Below are positions 59,541-64,000 of a stretch of DNA of 64,000 nucleotides, in pieces. The stretch comes from Crocodylus rhombifer. Lineage: Eukaryota > Chordata > Crocodylia > Crocodylidae. The DNA lies in contig JAVSML010024431.1 in assembly GCA_038503035.1 (NCBI GenBank), positions 248,001 through 312,000 on the forward strand, written 5' to 3'. Both the position numbers and the translations under genes were made by a program. The notes under the pieces are model-generated. The model made no database searches and was not told the DNA's origin. It saw only the letters and a list, made by a program, of their open reading frames with translations. Position 1 is the stretch's first letter. Every line of letters starts with the position of its first letter.

Positions 59541-59839
59541 GAGGGGTCTGATCCTTTTTTTCACTTATTTTTTTTGTCAGAGCCAGAGCCTGCCTGCAGC
59601 TGGGCGGGGTGAGCTGTGGGGGGCCCCAGTCCTTCTCTCTGTGGTGGTAGCACCCCTAGAGCTGTCCAGGCAGGCTGCTAGTGGGCTAGGTACTGCTTTA
59701 GTTCAGAGGCTGCACCCAGCCTGATCCAATTATTCCCTGACCCCAAGCTGAGGCAGCACCCAGCCTGATAGCAGCTCACCCAGACAGCCCCAGGGGATGC
59801 TGCCATTGCAGAGGGAAGGACCTAGGTCCCCTTCAACTC
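59541..59839. repeat. Partial copy of the palindrome's outer end
   Basis: GGGGTCTGATCCTTTTTTTC followed by an AT-rich run resembles the right outer end of the palindrome at 60541 (AGGGCCTGATCCTTTTTTAT) in the same orientation. The following GC-rich 250 bases include CAGCACCCAGCCTGAT, also seen in the arms. Confidence 0.5.
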
Positions 59840-60605
59840 AGAGGCCCCCCAGCCATGGGAGAGGTGGGCAGGCTCCACCAAAAAAAAAAGACAAAAGGAT
59901 CAAGTACCTTGCTGCCTCTGCCATCAGCAGGCTCCTGAGACCAGCAGGACACTTAGGGCCACTTGGGAACAGGCTGGCTTGCCCATGGGGCAATGCAGGA
60001 AGGTGACAGGAGCACATCTGGGGTCGCTGGTGGCCAGAGAAGCCAGTGGGTATGTGCATGGGGCATGGGGCCACCCAAGCAGGCTGCTAGCTGGCTGAGT
60101 GCTGCCCCAAATTAGAAATGCCCTATCTAATGCTTCCTTGAGCCCACCTGGACTTCCAGCACTCTGTGCACCATCCCTGCTACCTTCTCCCATTGTCAGC
60201 ACACCCAGCTTGCCCCTGGGGTAGCACAGGAAGGTGGCAGGAGGACAGCTGGCTGTGCAGGCAGCCAGAGAAAGCAGTGGGGATGGTGCATGGGGTGCTG
60301 GAAGCCTGGGCAAGCTCAAGGAAGCATTGGATTAGGCACCTCCAACCTGGGGCAGCACCCAGCAAGCTAGCAGTCCACCTGAGCTTCCAGTGCCCTGTGT
60401 ACTGTACCCACTGCCTTCTCCAATAGCCAGCAAACCCATCTACCAACCTGCCACCTTCCCATACTACCCCAGGGGCAAGCCAGCCCATTCCTGGGTATCC
60501 CCAAGATCCTGATGGCCACAGCAGTCTACAAACGCAGTGAAGGGCCTGATCCTTTTTTATTTTTATTTTTTGGTGAAGCCGGCTCATCTATTTCATGACC
60601 ATGGG
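59840..60605. repeat. Long imperfect palindrome, about 766 bp
   Basis: Arms of about 370 bp meet near 60223. Paired positions keep a nearly constant coordinate sum (about 120445-120453): CCATGGGAGAGGTGGGCAGG (59850s) with the reverse of 60590s; GGCTGGCTTGCCCATGGGGC (about 59968) with the reverse at 60480; GCTGCCCCAAATTAG (about 60095) with CCAACCTGGGGCAGC (60345); CTTCCAGCACTCTGTGCACC (about 60151) with GGTGCATGGGGTGCTGGAAG (about 60285). Poly(A) and poly(T) blocks lie at the outer ends. No coding signal; the many frames are mirror images across the symmetry axis. Confidence 0.75.
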
Positions 60606-63600
60606 GGGGTGGGGAGCTGACAGCTGCATGTTTGCAATTTGCAACATTGCAAACTCAGCTACATTGGAATGTAGTTATTTTGCAATAATGCAAACTCATT
60701 TAAATCCTCCAAAACTCTTGCAGGTGTACAGTGTGACGCCATTAAGCCATACAAAGTGCCATTTTCATCACATGTATATGGTAATGGCATCACATGTACA
60801 AGCTCCCATTATCAAGGGAAGTTCTTTTTGTACCAGCTATCCTGGGATTATTTTTAAAAGATTCAATATATTTTCTCACTATTTCTGGTAACTTATCTAT
60901 AGATACCCATAAATGTTGCGGTATTATGTGCACCTTTTGCACCAAATCATCCCCCCTTTTTTGTCTCTCTGTCCTTCTGTAAAATAGTGCAAGAAAAGAT
61001 ATGCCATGAAAATTTCACCTTCAAATTGTACTTTCATTGCTTTAAGGTCATAAACTGAAATCTTTGTGAGGCAGAAGTTAGAGGTTTAGCAAAGAATGTG
61101 TGCCTTTGTGTCAACTGCTACTGGTCAGATATTATACATTGATGACATTTTTGACATCCAGAGACAGTAGCAAATTTCTTTTCTATTTGAGTATAATTTC
61201 ACTGAACATGCATTATCCCTCCTGATCTGCACACCATTGGTGTTCCTTTCTGCAGCAAGGATGCTCCACATACTGCTTGTTAAGTAGCTACTTGTAACAT
61301 TTTCTTTCCTTTCATTAGAGTATTTTAGTTTTGTGTCAAGGTGACAGCATCCTTCACGTCTTGGGAGTTCTTGTCTACATTGTTATCCTAGTACTACTCA
61401 TACAGCTTTCCTCTCCCAACTTCTTTAGGGGCACTGAATTAATCTTAAATAGGCCAGTTCTTCTGGGAAGGCTGATTATTTCAACCCCCTCATTGCTTTT
61501 ATTTTATTTCAGTCATATATGATTTCTAAAATGTGTCCAAAGTAACTTATTTGCTTTCTTTTCTGAGATACAGAATTAGGTTGCACTCCCTGAATCTGGC
61601 TGTTAGATTTTTGTTGTGTTCCCTCTCTAAGGCTGCCATGTACTAGAATACCATTGAAAATGACTTCAGATATTGTCAGTTCTGTTAGTATTTCATACAA
61701 CTTTTGCTGAAATATCCAAACCTGTCTAGTTCATTATTTTCCAAACAAAACATTGAGAACAATTAACTTGTTGCAATGATCAATCTGATTTGCCATTATC
61801 TGAACTGAGCATGTAGTACAGTGAAGATGCTTGAGGCAAGGAAATTGTAAATTATGTCATAAATGACAAGAGTAAGCTGCAGCCTTCACGTATCATTGGT
61901 TCATTTAGATCTTGAAGATCTATGTCTGAACTGTATCAGCGTTTCACTCCAGTAAGCTGGAACAGTCTATGAGCCAGATCACGCAAGTGGGGTTGGTCCA
62001 TGTTGCAAGTTACAGCTGATTCTTGTGGAGCTACTCAGATAATTACATAAGCTAACTCACTGTCCTTTTCTTCTGTAGCTAAAAAGAGCTGTGTCATTGT
62101 TATTAATCTCCCCTCTTCGAAAGTATCTTCTTATTGGATGGACAGCATGCTTATGCAAAATGGTTTGCCTTGTGGTAATTTATGCATAGTTTCCTCTATC
62201 ACAGAGCATTACTCTTGTTTCTAATAATGCAACCCACATTGATTGCCCACAGCTGGTGTTCTGCAGTTGTGTTCTTATCTTTTTATTTGTATCTGGTCAT
62301 CTGTTTTATCAAATGCACATTGTACCTAGCGTTAATGAATATATTTATCTGTTCTTCAGAGATCTCCTGTGCTTTTGCTGTTATAGTAGATTTTTATAAT
62401 ATTAATTCATTCTTGCGACTGCTTATACTACTTTTGCATTCAGTTCCATTTAGATTCTGTCCTTCAGATGAAACTCCCACCTGTGAAAGCACACAATTGT
62501 GGCTGGTTTCACCAGTCATCAATTGTCTCAATAGTCACCAATCATCTCTGATTTCTCTCAGTCTTTTTCTTTGTGTGAAGGCATTTTTCTTTTGATAAAT
62601 AATGGACCTTTAATAGTTCAAGTAGTCTTGTCATTATTTTTCATATTTTCTTCAGTGAGCTTGCCACTGAACACATGTACTGTATATTTCCCTGCCTTTT
62701 TGCCAAACACATATTTTCTATCTCTACCTCATACATTCCCTCTGACAGCATGTATTCTCTTCATTAGACTTCTCAGAGGAAAGGAGTTAAAGAGGTGAAT
62801 AGAGTCAGGGTTAGTATCAAATTATATAGGCTATGATACATCAGGGAGTACTGAGTACACACAAGAACAAGTGTAAGAATAAGAGACACCAGAGAGTCCA
62901 GCAGGGTCTTATCGACTGGAAGATTTCAATTGGCTGTCAGGGCTTTATATGCTCCACAGGCTTCCAGCCTGTAGCTCTGAATGTACCAGTAGTGTTAGCT
63001 CCTTGGTATACATTCATTAGGGCTGTGGGTGTGGGAACTGCCTGGCCTCTGAGTCAGCATTTGTAGTCATTACAATAGTACAGGATAAACTGAAATGGCT
63101 TTTTTAAATAAAAAGCTTTTCAAACACACATGCTGCTCTCAAAGACACAGGGGGAAAGCAAGAAGCAATATTTTGGAGTCATTTCCTGTGCCTTTTAAAG
63201 TGAAAGTAGACAATTAGTCTAACTGTAGAAATGCAATTATGAGATCATGCAAATAACCTCTAAAACATAAACTTGGTGTTGTTGCTTCCAGTTGGCACTG
63301 AAGAAGCAAAATCTTTAGCTTGCCACTAACAAGAACAAAAAAGCATGTAAAAGTATGTCACAATGCCCCAGACTGGAAGACTAGTACTACATTATATGTT
63401 ATGTATACATCCCCTGTTTATACCTTGACCTCCATTTACTTCTTTTTATTTGGAAAGGGTGTATAATGTATAACAACGATGGTCTATGGTCCATTGGCCA
63501 CTTCAAGCCTCCAGAGCCATTTCATCTGACCAAGGGTCTCCCTACAGGTCCAGAAATGTGGTGGGGGGAGAGCGAGATAGTAGCAGCATTCTAGGAACTA

Positions 63601-64000
63601 TAATAATTAACACTGTTACCATGTCCCAGCCCCAAATTTTCAGATGTGGGGGGAAGCCCTGTGGGCCAGATGACATGGCCCTGAACATCAGTAGGTCATT
63701 AGCGCCAATGTATAGGGTCAGGCTAGCACACTGGCTTGCATCCACCAGGTAACCCCATGCACTGACCCCATGCTAGATCTGGCCAACAGACCAAGCCTGC
63801 ATGCAGGATCTAGTTTATGGACCAGCTCCACACCCATGGGGCCAGATAGGTTAAGCACGAAACCATACATTCTTTTAGTCTTGTAGGGCTCCCAGCTGAT
63901 ATGTAGGACAAGCAATTGACTGAAATGGTCTACTTGAGGTGAAAATCTGCAATGGCAACAAGTTACATCTCTGCAAATGTACTCAGTCCTGTACCTTCCC
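60606..64000. other. No gene recognised
   Basis: Mostly AT-rich, with a pyrimidine-rich stretch about 62180-62760 that opens leucine/phenylalanine-rich frames. A GTTCTTGTCTACATTG phrase at 61370 resembles the terminus of the small MITEs but has no partner. From 63480 to 63900 GC content rises and GGCCAGAT words recur (63664, 63841 and reversed near 63775), hinting at a decayed hAT-type repeat. None of this supports a defined feature. Confidence 0.4.

Noticed and set aside
59797..60587. Multiple frames over 60-135 codons on both strands
   Set aside because: They mirror each other across the palindrome centre near 60223 and arise from its symmetry and GC content.
1..64000. CRISPR arrays, operons, riboswitches, rRNA genes
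   Set aside because: No regularly spaced direct repeats with unique spacers, no dense co-oriented frames and no conserved rRNA core sequences; the window is vertebrate nuclear DNA.

Overview
This window is animal nuclear DNA, almost certainly from a sauropsid and most likely a crocodilian such as an alligator. The main reason is the number and style of CR1 LINE copies. One subfamily ends in short repeats of the type ATAGATTTC followed by a conserved 3' tail that I associate with alligator CR1; this attribution is from memory, not a search. Old MIR/CORE-SINE-like pieces fit an amniote. No host protein-coding exon, rRNA, tRNA gene, CRISPR array or bacterial-style operon could be supported. The short open frames of 60-180 codons are what random, mostly AT-rich intergenic or intronic DNA gives. 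The reading frames that carry protein signal belong to transposons.

Layout. 1-7 kb: sparse sequence with a nested pair of inverted-repeat DNA transposons at 1.5-2.4 kb and a 20-base C run at 5.47 kb. 7.0-9.15 kb: long decayed CR1 (minus), then a second CR1 of another subfamily at 9.6-10.2 kb. 10.2-15 kb: mostly unique. 15-19.6 kb: an inverted-repeat element, a GT-rich tract, a hAT terminus, a CR1 scrap, a truncated GATTCAG foldback repeat and a fragment of a non-CR1 LINE. 20-25 kb: mostly unique, with a possible LINE tail and a tandem motif repeat. 25.9-28.55 kb: two nearly identical minus-strand CR1 copies head to tail. 28.79-31.72 kb: a nearly complete but dead hAT transposon whose transposase begins with a CGGBP1-like BED finger. 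32-41 kb: AT-rich, repeat-poor DNA with two short MITEs and a SINE. 41.4-43.6 kb: long plus-strand CR1. 45-46.6 kb: a 1.1 kb inverted-repeat element and a 337 bp almost wholly palindromic element. 50-51.5 kb: a MITE and related repeats. 54-57 kb: MIR-like SINE and nested CR1s. 57.7-58.8 kb: a transposon with two further elements inside. 59.5-60.6 kb: a palindrome of about 760 bp. 60.6-64 kb: nothing firm.

How it fits together. The window is a stratified record of mobile-element activity. Insertions inside insertions (foldback in hAT, CR1 in CR1, foldback beside an LTR-like block inside a TIR element, MITE in a larger TIR element) give a relative order of events. The best single item is the hAT at 28.79-31.72 kb: matching termini, an 8-bp target duplication with one mismatch, and a transposase fossil from the lineage that appears to have given rise to the host gene CGGBP1. 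The CR1 copies at 26-28.5 kb share a lost catalytic aspartate, which is informative about how the pair arose. I found no undescribed active system.
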